Below are positions 52,619 to 64,000 of a stretch of DNA of 64,000 nucleotides, in pieces (positions within the stretch are counted from its first letter, which is position 1; each line of letters opens with the position of its first letter). A program made the translations under genes and the position numbers. This DNA is from Ricordea florida. Taxonomy: Eukaryota; Cnidaria; Anthozoa; Corallimorpharia; Ricordeidae. The notes under the pieces are model-generated. The model had not been told where the DNA came from. It searched no databases and was given only the letters and a program-made list of their open reading frames with translations. The stretch is taken from positions 19,803,017-19,867,016 of the forward strand of contig OX453287.1 of assembly GCA_949710005.1 (NCBI GenBank), written 5' to 3'.

Positions 52619-55600
52619 CTACTTCCTGTAAACATAGGGTGTCAATGCTAATGATTTATTGGCTAACAGCCTTGCTGTCATCAAACACTTAGCAGGTAAT
52701 GCAAAAAACTTTCCCTTCTCCAGAAATGAGTTTTCAGACTCATCCCCAAGAATGAGTGGTGCCTCATGGTTTGGTTTGGTGGTTGTGATCATAACGCAGT
52801 GATGGTCTGGGGGGATTCTAAAACCATGAATGTTTTCTCTTTGAGGTTGAACATGACCTCCTGCAACAATGGTACCATTAAGAACATACACCACCATATC
52901 TCCTACAACAAAAATATGTGCACATATCAGTATTCATATCTGTATCAGTGCAATTAATGTGAATAAGGGGAAGCAGTGTTGAGGCCTAAAGAGAAAAGAA
53001 ATAAAAATGGCTGTGAACAGACCATCTCGTGTATAACAGACCATCTCTTGTATATTTAACAGTTATATTTCCACAAGTGTGCATTGGACATGAGATGGTA
53101 GATAGCCAACGAGGCACGTTAAGCGCCAAGTTGCCTATAACAATCTAATATCCAACAAGCACAAGTGGAATAATTGTTTTATTAAAAACACCCAAAAGAA
53201 TTTCAATATTTGAGCTCCCCAGCTGTGTTTGTTCATGCGTATCAGTTCCTGTTCACAGAGGTTGTTCATTTGCTCTCAACCTCTCACTTTATTATTTTTG
53301 TGTAGTATGTAGTGGATCATATACCTGATTGAGGTGTCAATGAAATTGGTGATGCTATATCTTCCAGGCTGTTGGATTCCAGGTGTGATTCTTTATTACC
53401 TGCATTACGTAAAATATGAACCACATTTTACAATAACAAGGCAATAAGTGCAATTTTAAATTCATGTAAAGAGCTCATGAACAAAAGCATAGTCACTATG
53501 TCCATTCTACAGTATGGTCTCTACAAATTTAAAAATGATTCAGGTATGCAGACCACTTCTGTTAAACTTGTCCATAATTATTCCCTGCATGCCTAGACAT
53601 CTTAATCACCAGCTACACATTAAGAAGGTGCTGCAGAATAAAAACCACCCCTAGCTATACACTTTAATTTCAATAAAGCTTGAATAGTTGAAAACAGTGT
53701 TCTTTCCATTTCTTTAATTACAGTAATACAACTCCGCAGGGGCAAGTTTAACAATTATTAGTCATATGATTAACAGTTGCAAATGGGTTATTCATAAACA
53801 GTTTTTGCTATCAAGTTCTCACTTTGATAATTTTTTAATGTAGTATATTGTGGATCATATACCTGGTTGAGGTGTTGATGAACTTGTTGGCATTACATCT
53901 GTTACCCCTTCACGGCTGTTGAATTCCTGGCCTGATACGTTACCTAATATATATATTTATATATAACTAATTAACTGGAGACAGTACTGTTTCGGCATTC
54001 TGGGCCTCATAAGTGCAGTGCTGATGCTAGGATGGAGGTTGAGCTATAAAGCCACCCCAAATGATCCCACACATGGCATCATCTAAGCCATAAGTGCTCA
54101 AACTAGTAAAACTAGTGAGCATATAATTTCAATTTCATGAAAAGTAAACACTGTCCAGCCATAGAATTATCACTACCAATTTGGAATGATTCAGATATGC
54201 AGACAGCACAATGGTGTTTGTCAAAGCTGTACAGGGGCGTAGCCAGGACGATCCCTGAGGTTTTCTTGATTCCCTCCTTTGTGATATAATGTTTTAATTA
54301 AACAACATACAAACCTAATAATTCAGGTGGCTAAAAAGCGTGAATCAGGAGAATCAACATGCCATAAATTGTTTGTAGTGCTAGTTAGTTACATACTCCA
54401 TTTTCAGGACCAACCATCTGCAGTGGACTACGTAAGTACCCTGGGTGTGAAAGTGTGACCATGCACTTTTTTGAAAACTCCTTACCTAGCTATGCCCCTA
54501 CTATAATATGTACCTTAAGCAACTAGAGGAATAAATTGCTACTCTTCCTGTATGATGAGATGCTTCTCCATGGCAGGTGACCCCCCCCCCCAAGCATTTT
54601 GTCAGGTATCTTTGACAGTTTGCTGGTTAAGCCATTTATACAGCTACTACATTAAAGCTCTTAAACTGCCTAGAAAGCTATAACCATCAACTAGGCAATG
54701 CATCTCCCAAAAAAAGTATACTCATAGCAAATACCCAGAGTTAACCCTTCACCTTGCAGAGTGGAGGAACAGTAAAGTTGTCATTATTAATATTGTTAAA
54801 AAATTATTATACATCTAAATTTTACATCTTATTTGTACAAGCTACAATCCACATAAAGCAGCTTGGATACATTTCCCGTGAATAAAACAAATAAAAATAA
54901 TAGCAGAAAAGAAGAGCAAAATACATGTACAAACCATTTTCGTGGGGCATGGCAACCTCCTTATTGCCCTTGTCTGACTTGAGTGACTTGAGATCTATGC
55001 ACACACACACAAAATGCACAATTATTTAAAAATATATTTAGTAGGAAGTAAAAAAAGAGAGAAAAAAAAGCAGTTAACTGCATGTATTGAAGCTTAAGGT
55101 CCCCTATACGTTTTAATGAAGTGTGATTGGGGTTATATATTTTTCTGTGAAACATTTCGTGCTTCGTGATTTCCAATTTCAGTATCGTTTCTTTACCTGC
55201 ACATGAAATATGCACTTTTTAACTTAAACCTGACCATGCGTGAATAAAGAATTGAATTAGATGTGATTCATGAATCATCTTGTTTTGTGTGAGTAGTAAA
55301 TGTATGTCTTTGTTTTCCGCTCTGTGGTTGGGTTTTTTTGAACACAAAACTTTTGTGAGCAAAATCAAGATGTGATACTTTTGCAACACAAATTTCAGCA
55401 GTTTTAGGCCTTCAGAGCGCAACAGTTTGAACAGGGATCGCCTTGATTTTTGCATGAATGTGATAATATCTTGGTTATTATTCATGACGCATGATAATTA
55501 AGGCCTAACATTTTTACGTTATTACATTTAACAAAGGGGTATAAAGGACGCTCTGTATTTTCTTATTTTCTTAATTTTCTTTAATTGAATATTTAAAACT

Positions 55601-58600
55601 ACAAGGTAAAATATAAATAAAACCATACTTTTGTTCTCTTTTCCAAAGTATTACTATGCACTTTGACTCATTTTTTGACAGTCAGTGAGATAATACAGAT
55701 ATAATGATGACCATGCAATTTTCTCCTTTTCAAGGCCCAGTTGTTCAAAAACTGTATACCATCCAGTGGATAAGAAACTTTCTTTTCTTATCCCTTTACC
55801 ACTGGATAGCAATTATTTATAGCACGGATTTATCTTGTGAATAGGGTTATTCACACTTTGATAAACTGGGGCTAGTTGTATTATTTTGTTTGTAAATATA
55901 ATTTTTGATTATACCCTCCATAAACTTTCGAAAAAGTCTAACAGCCATTGCACCGCCATCTGATGTTTTAACATCACTTTTGTTTCCTATGAATGAGACA
56001 CCTTCTCCCTCTGTTCCATAAAAAGTGACGGTTTCACCACTTGCATACTTGTGGCACATCATGATGACAACATGGCAATCATGATTATAGTGAAGGATGT
56101 CTGCCTGCAATGACAAGCATATGTACAAGAAAAGCAATATACATACTGAATTGTGTTAAAAAACACAAATTTTAATATGAAAAATATGATTTTTCAAAAA
56201 CAATAAGTATAATTATAATATACAGTTAATAATTATATAATAAACACCAACAAAAAACAATACCTCCATAGCAATAATTAATGAAATGATATACAGATGC
56301 TATAATATGGCCAACAGTATGCAAAAGAGCATTGCCCACACATTTGTTGAGTGCTACTGTTTAAAGTTTTTCTTCAAAATTATACTTTATGTAATGTTTA
56401 ATAAATGAGCAGCAGTGTTTTATCAAGTTTAAAACATGAGGCACAGCCGAGTGTTTTAGACTTGATAAATTATGAAATGCGAATTTATTGAATGGCTTCA
56501 AACTCTTCTGATGTAGATCAACTCATTCTTGTACTAATATTTAGATTTGAGGTTATTTTGGCCCAGAAAATTGAACGTAAAATTCAGCCATGTCTTTATC
56601 AGATATAAAGACACTCATTAATAATTACTCATTACTATTAATGAGTTTCTGAATATATATTGTATCATCTCACAGTGCAGAGTCATTTCAGCACTGGGTA
56701 AAACACCAACTAGGCAGGGAGCAACCAGTTCTCTAAGTCTAGCAGGCAGCTGGGAACCTCAACAAGATGCGGAGGCCAGGACTGCTGTCTTCTGGATAGC
56801 GTCACTAAGGCACTCGCTCTCAATGCCTAGATGTTTATTATTTATTTTATTGAACTACTTCAATAGCTAAATAATGCCAATGTTCTTCCCTTGTATGTTA
56901 TTTTCTTTCTGGATTTACCATAAAGGCCTGGCTGTCACATAGTCCAAAACAGAAAACAATAAACAAAGAAGTTTGATCAAAAGACAAAAAGCTACTTAAT
57001 TTTATCATCTCTGTATAATAAATACTTAATTGGCTACATAGTGCTAATTTTAATGTAAAAAAGACAAAACAGTAATAGATGGGCAGAAATCATTGTGAGT
57101 TTAAATATTTTGAAAATTATTATGATTAAATATCATTACGAAACAAATAAACATGTTACAGTGAGATAAACACTTTGAATTAACTCACCCGTTTTTCCAG
57201 AAGTCTTTTTTGCTGAGTGATGTTTGTTTTTAAGTTTTTCAGTTTGTCAACATCCTTGAGCCGTTTCGGAAATGGTGTCTCACATTCCCCACATATCTTT
57301 GCAGCTATTGGCTGTTCTTCTGAACAGTAGGAGCACCTCTGGATTACAAAAAATAAATAATTTAACAAAATAAAGCAACCATAAATTTTACTTAGGACCT
57401 AATGAATGCTCTTTTGGGCTACATCACGGGCATTTCACAGATTTTTGGTCTAATCTGTTCTGAAATTAGTGGTTAAGGTAACTTAACCCAAGGAAGACAT
57501 AATTCCCTAACTTTGTGGATAGAAATCAAACTCAAACTATAAATATTGATTTTCAACAATAACGCTCGGATGAAAAAAAAATTTAAGTTGCAATCCATTT
57601 CCATCCAAGCCATCAGCAGGAAAGCTGCTTGCTGACAGTTTCAGTGCTCTTATATAGCAATTATTGTTAATAAAAATGAGCATTATGAGCGTTAACTATA
57701 AATTTTAGCTGTTTGGAAATCTGTCAAAATCCGTGACAAAGGTGCAATCATTATACTGGAGTAATTTTCTAATATTTCATTAGAAATATGAGCTGGAAAA
57801 ACCTTTGGCAGTCCAGACTTAGGGGCGCAGGGTTTCAGGGGAGCAGGGTTGGCGCAGTGGTGAGAGCGCTCGCCTTCCACCAATGTGGCCCGGGTTCGAT
57901 TCCCGGCCCCGGCGTCATATGTGGGCTGAGTTTGTTGGTTCTCTACTCTGCTCTGAGAGGTTTTTCTCCGGGTACTCCGGTTTTCCCCTCTCCGCAAAAA
58001 CCAACATTTGATTTGATTTAATTTATTTCATTTGTGCTTTACAGTGTCCCCAATTAGTACAGCAGTGCTAAATACACTTGACACTCAAATAAAGTTCATT
58101 ATTATTATTATTATTATTACTTATGATGTGAGATGTAGTCACCATCAATTTATTCAGATCATTAGTGCCACTTGCCTTATAACCTTTCCTCCCTTTTGCT
58201 TGTGAGTTATCTATGGGACAAGTGCACATTTAAGAACCATTTTTATTCACATTTCTAATTTTGCCTTATGTCTATAGTTATAACATTGCAGCCATAATTA
58301 AAGATTCTACTGTAAAGCGCAACCAAACTTATTCAGTGGATTATTCACACGCCAAACGTGTCACAAGTAAGATTCTAAAACATTACATCAATTTAAAAAG
58401 GACAGCCTTAGTATACATATCCGCTTTTTTTGGCTGCTTGGATTGTCAAATAATTTGAGTGATGGGCTGATAGGCTCTTACAAGTTCCTAGTAAAGCTAC
58501 GCGTAATCATTTATAAGCTTAAATTTGTTCAGATTTGTTTGCCATATTTACTACGTACAGCGCACCGCGTAGCGAATATATACACATTGTAAAGCAGTAA

Positions 58601-58923
58601 AGGAAGCTTTCCCGCGACGTATCCTAGGAGTTGGAGTGCCAGGGTATTCCGTAGTTTAGCTAGCCAACTTAATGACTGAGTAGCTATACTGGTATGGCAA
58701 GCATTCAAACTGTTCGCAGTGAAGCAACATTTGAATTAAACTAAAACCCCTGGGAGCAACTCTGTGAATGAACGTGATCCATAAACGGTTCATTAGCTTA
58801 AAATAAAAGAGCACGCGTGAACATAAATTAAAACAAGCAATTATTCAATAGAAAACACTAAGAAAATTATAAAACACTTACCAGCCATGCTTGACCTTCT
58901 TTTGTTTTTCGCGGGAAACGCAT
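52619..58923 (-). CDS. Cys-rich protein gene at the right end of the 45-kb element, 7 exons (289 aa)
   Basis: Minus-strand exons with matching phases: 58882-58923, 57189-57338, 55915-56104, 54935-54994, 53863-53931, 53325-53399 and 52619-52902; they give one open frame of 289 residues. The N-terminus is basic, followed by a zinc-ribbon-like four-Cys unit (CSYCSEEQPIAAKICGEC) and a Leu/Lys helix. Exons 5 and 6 look like a duplicated small exon: both are Ser/Thr-rich, end STPQPG or LTPQSG, and share the same donor context. The last exon has a beta-rich part. The start codon lies 7 bp inside the right 74-bp repeat. Family not recognised; as a partner of the KDZ-type gene it may be an accessory DNA-binding protein of the element. 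Confidence 0.65.
57843..58120 (+). repeat. tRNA-derived SINE
   Basis: The head resembles a tRNA gene with A box (TGGCGCAGTGGTGAGAGCG, about 57850) and B box (GGTTCGATTCC, 57893-57903). It is followed by a body with ctccgggtactccggttttcccctc and a 3' (ATT)n tail. The tail and body show it is a SINE, not a functional tRNA gene. It lies in an intron of the seven-exon minus-strand gene. Confidence 0.85.
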
Positions 58924-58930
58924 CGACCCG

Positions 58931-59004
58931 CAGCATTGGAACCTAGTCTTCACTCTGTTATCTTTCCAGTGTCATGAAATAGTGATTATCATAAATTGAC
59001 GCCT
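58931..59004 (-). repeat. Right copy of 74-bp perfect inverted repeat
   Basis: Reverse complement of 13754-13827 with no mismatch over 74 bp. It lies 7 bp before the ATG (58923) of the inward-facing seven-exon gene, mirroring the arrangement at the left copy. It is the candidate right terminus of the 45-kb element. Confidence 0.85.
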
Positions 59005-59372
59005 AATTTATATTTTACGATAATCGTAATTCCAGCCTCGAGGACATATAAAAGGCCGACAAGGCGGAAAAACCGCTGATTGGCTGAGCAAAATGACGCA
59101 TGGGCGCTGCTTAACAGTAATGCGCCTGCGCGTGCTTTTGAGATTTTTTGATAAGAACATGGCGGACGTGCACTAGGCATGTGGCGTGAATACGCAAAGA
59201 TGCTGGATCTCACTGATCTTACAAACAACCTACGATCGATTTTGTGAAGAAGGTTGCCCTGTTTATTGGTCATTGACTTTTGCATATTGAGTGGCTTCTA
59301 AAGAAGCCGTTTTTAGTGGTCATTCAGGCGTTCTTGGAGTTCCACGTGTCTTCAGCCGGAGTGTGCCGTTGT
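59005..59372. other. Spacer between the 74-bp repeat and the RING gene stop
   Basis: Presumed 3' untranslated and flanking sequence of the minus-strand RING gene. No other feature recognised. Confidence 0.4.
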
Positions 59373-62300
59373 TTACGTGGTCGTCTTGTCTGATCTGTTG
59401 ATCAGCCTATTGTCTCGATGAGGCAATGCTGAGAATCGGAGAACAGCTTTCTCCTGTATCTTAATAATTCGTTCCTTGAATGACTTTTCATCGAATTTTG
59501 ACTCGTTCTCTTCATCGTCGGTTTCATCATCCTGGTCGTCGGTGCCATCGTCTTCTTCGGCGGCGTCGATGTCATCGTTTTCACCTGCCAGATACCTAAA
59601 AAAAGTATTGAAATCAAGACACCTCGTCAGTATAACAGGTCAGTACAATCCTTCAATAACTCGAGCGACTAGAGCTTGTGGTCGTATGTAAAGCTAATGA
59701 AGTATATTTACATTATCAGCAAAGTCGTTTCTTCCTGTTTTTGGATTTTATATTAAAAACTAAATATTTATATTTATGTTAAAATGAACTTCTATCAATA
59801 GCTGGTACGTAATTTTTCATTTACCTTATATTTTTTGTAATCGTAGTATATTGTGGCTGAAAAGCCCTGGCAAGTGAGCTTCTACAAAATGTACACGATT
59901 GTTTGTATTCGTATGTATGTATTTACGTATTTTATTAAATTCCGTCAGTGTAGTGTACGTTTGATTGAAATCGGAAACTGTTTTGACCAAAGAGTTATTT
60001 TTTTCTTTCACATCATCAAGCAAGTTTACATTTTTCTTGAACCCACCTGTTAAGTGTGTTTGCAAGTTCTTCCATACGATGGCACAATGGCTCATAGCAA
60101 ACAGGACATTTAACTTGATCTTCTCTCATTGCGTAGCTGTGCTCTTGTTTGCTTTCGCTTGGATGGAACAGACATCCTCTGTGGAAGGTATGGCCACAGT
60201 TTAGCCGTATGATGGGTTGTTCGGTCTCCACAACGCATGCTGGCTCGTCACAAGTTAAGTCTTGATCAGGCTCCTTGCCTAAAAAGGCATAACCCATGGG
60301 AAGGCAGCGTTGGTCCAGGGTTGTATCCAGTGCAGGGAAATAGTATGGCTGCAAGAAAACAAATACAGGTATACAGTCAACTCTCTCTAAGACGGACACC
60401 GTTGGGACCGGATCCAACTGTCCCTCTTAGAGAGGTGTCCAACTTATAGGGAGTTTAGTTACAGTAAAATGACTGAAAAATGGCAGGGATGGAACCAACG
60501 CCAGGTGTCCGTTTTAAAGAGGTGTCCGTCTTATAAAGGTGTCCGTTAAGAGAGAGTTGACTGTATATGTGTATTCATGTTGAAGCTTCTGAAGTAGCAT
60601 TATTTTCCCACAGTTGCCCTTCAGTACTAGTGCTTGGAAGATCCATCTCCTAACTCATTTTGTTAAGTGTGATATTTCAAAATCCCTACAATTATTATCA
60701 ACCTGATATTTTCGTTTTCCTTTAGGAATCCTGTTGGTCTGGCCCAGTGTGTTCCAGACTTCACAAAACAGGTCAATGAAAAATTCTGCTGCTGAGTATA
60801 CCAGCTGTGAAATATTGTTGATGCCCCTTCCTCTGCTGTACTGGGGAAGAAACCAATCCATGAAATCACAGTCGAACCGTCTTCCACTCAAAGCATGTGC
60901 CATTATGTGAATTTCATGTGGTGTTGCCCAAACTGGAACATTTCTACATAAAACAGGTAAAGTTTGTCTGTTAGTTTTAAATACATTTAATAACTGATAG
61001 CCGTGTTGTTGTGTCTCACTTAAGTTGTAGGTGTACAGCGACTATTCAATGTTGCTGGTACTGATAAGCAACAGTGTTTATTTTTCTCTTAGTTTATACC
61101 CTGGGAGCTGTATGTTTTGAACAAACCTTCTTAACACAGAATGAAATACTTCCACTTTCTTCTCAGTGAATGTGTTAAGGTACATCTTAATGTTGTTCGC
61201 CAAGTCTCGATTCTCAGTGCAGTGGTAGAGAACATCAGATAGTTGACAGAGAGTTGCTTTGTCATAGTTTTTCCTTTTGAAAGTTATAAAAACAAGAGCC
61301 ATGCGAAATGTAGCAGTGAGCCATTGGTCAAAGTCTCCACCTCTGAACACTGTGCAGTAAAAGTAGAACACTAGTGATAGCACTTCATCAAAGAGGTGAA
61401 GGAGCAGCATATATTGGGGATCTTTGCAGACTGGTCCAAACTGCTGACAGACAGCATCCCGAATGATTGTCCAGCCACCAAATGCCGCTGTTGTCAATGT
61501 GCTTATCCGGTGTGGTTTCGGTTTCTTAGGCAGCACCTGTTTAAAACATTTTCAAATGTGTCCAATTAATCTATTTTCATACTTCATGTATATTTGAACC
61601 TGCTAATGGTGACATGATTTTGAAACTCACAGTTGCTCCTTTATATAATAATAATTTTTTATTGCACGTCCACATATTAAGTGTTGTCAAGAATAATAGT
61701 GAAAGGATTATGTGTTCTGTCTAACACCTTGTTTTTTAAGCTGCAATACTCTGTTGGTATTGTTTTCTCACACTGGGCTCGGGGTAAAATATTTTTTAAG
61801 TAATAATTAATTAACATAATATCTCTGTTAATATTTCCTTGCAAACAGATGATCACAACTACCTTGTTTCTTCCAAAGAGCTTCTTGTACAACTGTTCAA
61901 AGACTGGCCTGAACAGCAACACTGTTGATTCCTCTGCATTGAGTGACACGTGGAATGGCCCTTGCCAAGGTATGAATGACGGCACTGGACTCATTGGCTC
62001 TGTTATGGGATCCCACTTCATGTCCATACAATGATAAGAGAAACATTAAATTAAAAAATATTAAGTGATTTAGTTTCTGATGATCTGGCTTGTTGATTGT
62101 AAATGCAACTTACGTCTGCAATGATCTTCTTGTTGTACTTCCAAGTTGGGAAGTCACCTGTCAACACCACAAGGTTTTGTTTCAGGTATTGTCTTAGTTC
62201 AGGGGCCACATCGAGTAGGTGGTGCATAGCTGTACGGTAGTTGGCCACACTTTTTAGACTTTGTTCAAACTCCTCTATCAACCAAGTTGTCCTTAGCAGC

Positions 62301-63976
62301 TCTAACTCGTGTCTCGCTTCATCTGAGTATACTCTAAACCAAAGGAAAATCATTGAGAAGTGGAAGCAACATTTTATTTGGGATATTGTATTTCATAATG
62401 TGAATTCTCAATCACAGTTTGTGAATTTCTGGTTTTCTCATTGGCCTATCTTTGTACAAAAATTCTACATGTTCATGTTTGTATCAATAACTGGCCCCAC
62501 TTTTTACCTCGCAATGAAAGGAAATGATACAGTCAAGTGCTGCAATGTTTGTTTTTATTATTTCTAGCAAATTCAGAAATGTTTAACCAAGAAAAAGTTT
62601 ATTTGGCCAAGCAGGAAAATAAAAACAAAGTCAGTGAGATCATATTAGCATTATTATTATTATATTACAGTTGGTTTGTACGCGGGTGTTGGAGTCAAAT
62701 AATAATTATTTGACATTATCATTTTTTTTCTTTAACCTTAGATTTTCACAGCTTTGCCTTATGTTGGTCATGTCCAATCTTCTGTACTCTGTTGGCAATG
62801 TAGTAAGGTAGCTTGACACAAAGAAGTTGTGTAGCGTGGAAGAAAATTTGTCCAGAATTGATTTCACATCTACTCCTCCTCTGCACTGTTTTACAGCACC
62901 ATTTTTCATTGTAACTGGGACTGTCTGGTGGAGCCTGTTGATATCAGATGGCAAGGATACCGCTGGTATTTTTTCCTGCCCGTCCAACAATCCTGTGCAC
63001 ATGTGCCAGGCAGTGCTTGTGGTGGTGGTTTTGGGGTGTTGACATGCATGGATAAAGTGGATGTCGTCTTCAATTAAGAGCAAAAACTGCTTTTTCTGTA
63101 AAAGATGAGAACACATCTTACTAGCACTTAAGATTACGGCAACGTACAACGCATGATGAGTGTACTTGCATAATTTGGTTTGGTTCCTCTCTGAATCAAG
63201 TGCAAAAACAGTTAAGATGTTGGATTTAAATGTAGGTAGTAGAAAAGTTGAATAACCTGTAATTCAATCAGAAGAAAGTTGTATACTAATATTTGCTGGT
63301 ATTTTTCTCTCCTGCTTTAACTCTAGGGTTGAGTAGACAAAAATCTCAGTTTGTTGAATACCTGAACATGTTGTAACTTGGATAAAAATAAAATGACCAT
63401 TTGTTGTGAGTGTGGAACAAAGCAAAATCAAAGTCCCAGGCAGTGATCAAATCCATGTCATCGCAGATAACGTTCCAAACAAGGCTGTTTACTTTGTTCA
63501 TATGTGACAGCACCATGCAGTATGCAGGGTGCGTGTCACATATGAACCTAGTAAATGTCCTTGCTCGCCAAGTGTGTCTTGTAGTTCAGTGGTTAGAGCA
63601 CCCAACTAGTGTCTGGAAGCCATCGATTTTATCCCATGCTCGCAGCAAAATTAATGGTCATTTCATCTTAATCATTTATTTAATGAGCTTAAAATTTACC
63701 ATCTTCATGTTACATTTGCATTAATTCAGTTATAGACTCGAAAAGGGAAACTAAAGAATCGTAATGATTAACTGAAATAAGTATTCTTACTGTCACAGCT
63801 TCCAAGATTCTCTTCTTTGTCTCTTGCTTGTTAGCCTCTGCTAATGATTTTTCATAGTTGCGAAGAGTTTTTGGGTGGCAGCTATATCCCATGACCATCC
63901 CTGACATCAGTGAATTGTAACTTGCACCACACATTTTGAGATTCAAGCCATTTGCTTTTTGCATTGGACAAATTTT
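59373..63976 (-). CDS. RING-finger protein gene with acidic tail (3' part)
   Basis: Exons read in frame on the minus strand: 63791-63976, 62737-63095, 62114-62333, 61863-62015, 61100-61536, 60703-60943, 60047-60348 and 59373-59595 (stop TAA). They give about 706 residues; the 5' end is beyond the right edge. The seventh exon holds a RING-type cluster (CDEPACVV, LNCGHTFHRGC, CPVCYEPL). The last exon is Asp/Glu-rich (DDIDAAEEDDGTDDQDD) with a basic end. Earlier exons include MCGASYNSLMSGMVMGYSCHP and EDDIHFIHACQHP; repetitive families of this look occur in cnidarian genomes and may be transposon-derived, but I cannot name the family. Intron 6 carries a CAGTCAACT-ended MITE. A ubiquitin-ligase role is suggested by the RING only. 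Confidence 0.72.
60374..60563. mobile_element. pogo/Tigger-like MITE
   Basis: Ends CAGTCAACTCTCTCTAAGACGG and its inverse CCGTTAAGAGAGAGTTGACTG, flanked by TA. Internal gtgtccgt repeats. No coding capacity. It lies in an intron of the RING gene. Confidence 0.75.
63575..63645 (+). repeat. Degenerate tRNA-like SINE head
   Basis: TAGTTCAGTGGTTAGAGCA resembles a pol III A box, but the B box region (CCATCGATTTTATCC) is degenerate. It lies in the intron between exons 63791-63976 and 62737-63095. Confidence 0.4.
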
Positions 63977-64000
63977 CTAGAAATAAGCTTTGTGTCTTAG

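Larger units (their letters stand above)
13754..59004. mobile_element. Candidate giant KDZ-type DNA transposon (45 kb, includes nested insertions)
   Basis: The segment is bounded by perfect 74-bp inverted repeats, and an inward-facing gene starts just inside each end: the KDZ-type transposase-like gene on the left and a small Cys-rich protein gene on the right. Without the nested 16.2-kb Polinton and the 4.1-kb satellite it would be about 25 kb. Seen: the repeat, its symmetry and the intact transposase frame. Inferred: that these are transposon termini. The absence of a clear target duplication weakens the call. An alternative is an inverted segmental duplication of a promoter. Confidence 0.5.

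Noticed and set aside
54975..55485. Minus-strand frames around 55 kb
   Set aside because: Apart from the small exon at 54935-54994 there are no splice-compatible or conserved features.
57843..57920. Possible functional tRNA gene
   Set aside because: A and B boxes are present, but the acceptor stem is not closed and a SINE body with an ATT tail follows.

Overview
The window is animal nuclear DNA, most likely from an anthozoan cnidarian (stony coral or sea anemone). The evidence is AT-rich intron-containing genes with GT/AG junctions, a nucleoside phosphorylase-glycosyltransferase fusion of the kind seen in coral innate-immune-like gene sets, intron-rich KDZ-type transposase genes, tRNA-derived SINEs, and a Polinton/Maverick. 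The species assignment is inference; no host marker gene is present.

Layout. (1) 1-13700, minus strand: a multi-exon host gene that starts at 13700 and runs off the left edge. It encodes an N-terminal nucleoside phosphorylase/MTA-SAH nucleosidase domain, a GT4-like glycosyltransferase and an unrecognised globular domain. A largely intronless second gene (3779-5093) sits inside one of its introns, with several MITE-like insertions. (2) 13754-59004: a 45-kb segment bounded by a perfect 74-bp inverted repeat. Just inside its left end starts an intact 17-exon plus-strand gene (13840-40140, 1182 codons) for a KDZ-family transposase-like protein with a papain-like/deubiquitinase-like C-terminal domain. 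Just inside its right end starts a minus-strand 7-exon gene (52619-58923, 289 codons). Between them lie a 113-bp-unit satellite (41.3-45.4 kb), a PIF/Harbinger copy, a fold-back element, a zinc-finger gene or pseudogene, a Penelope-like remnant and a SINE. (3) 14703-30906: a 16.2-kb Polinton/Maverick (adintovirus-like) integrated copy inserted in intron 2 of the KDZ gene, with ~300-bp terminal inverted repeats and a TGCATA target duplication. (4) 59373-63976, minus strand: the 3' part of a multi-exon gene with a RING finger and an acidic tail; its 5' end lies beyond the right edge.

The Polinton carries a protein-primed family B DNA polymerase with SAP-like, OTU-like and zinc-finger N-terminal parts, a DDE integrase, a candidate major capsid protein, an A32-type packaging ATPase, candidate vertex (penton) proteins in two paralogous copies, several small membrane proteins and an NCLDV DUF2738-like protein. 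No adenain-type protease is visible. Nine plus-strand genes share a (T/C)(C/T)TAAAG box 26-36 nt before their start codons, which resembles the TCTA late promoter of giant viruses and virophages. The two outermost genes start at the same point, where both inverted repeats end, so they should share one promoter.

Two mobile systems are therefore nested, and both place genes so that transcription starts at the terminal repeats and runs inward. All calls come from reading the sequence; no database search was possible.
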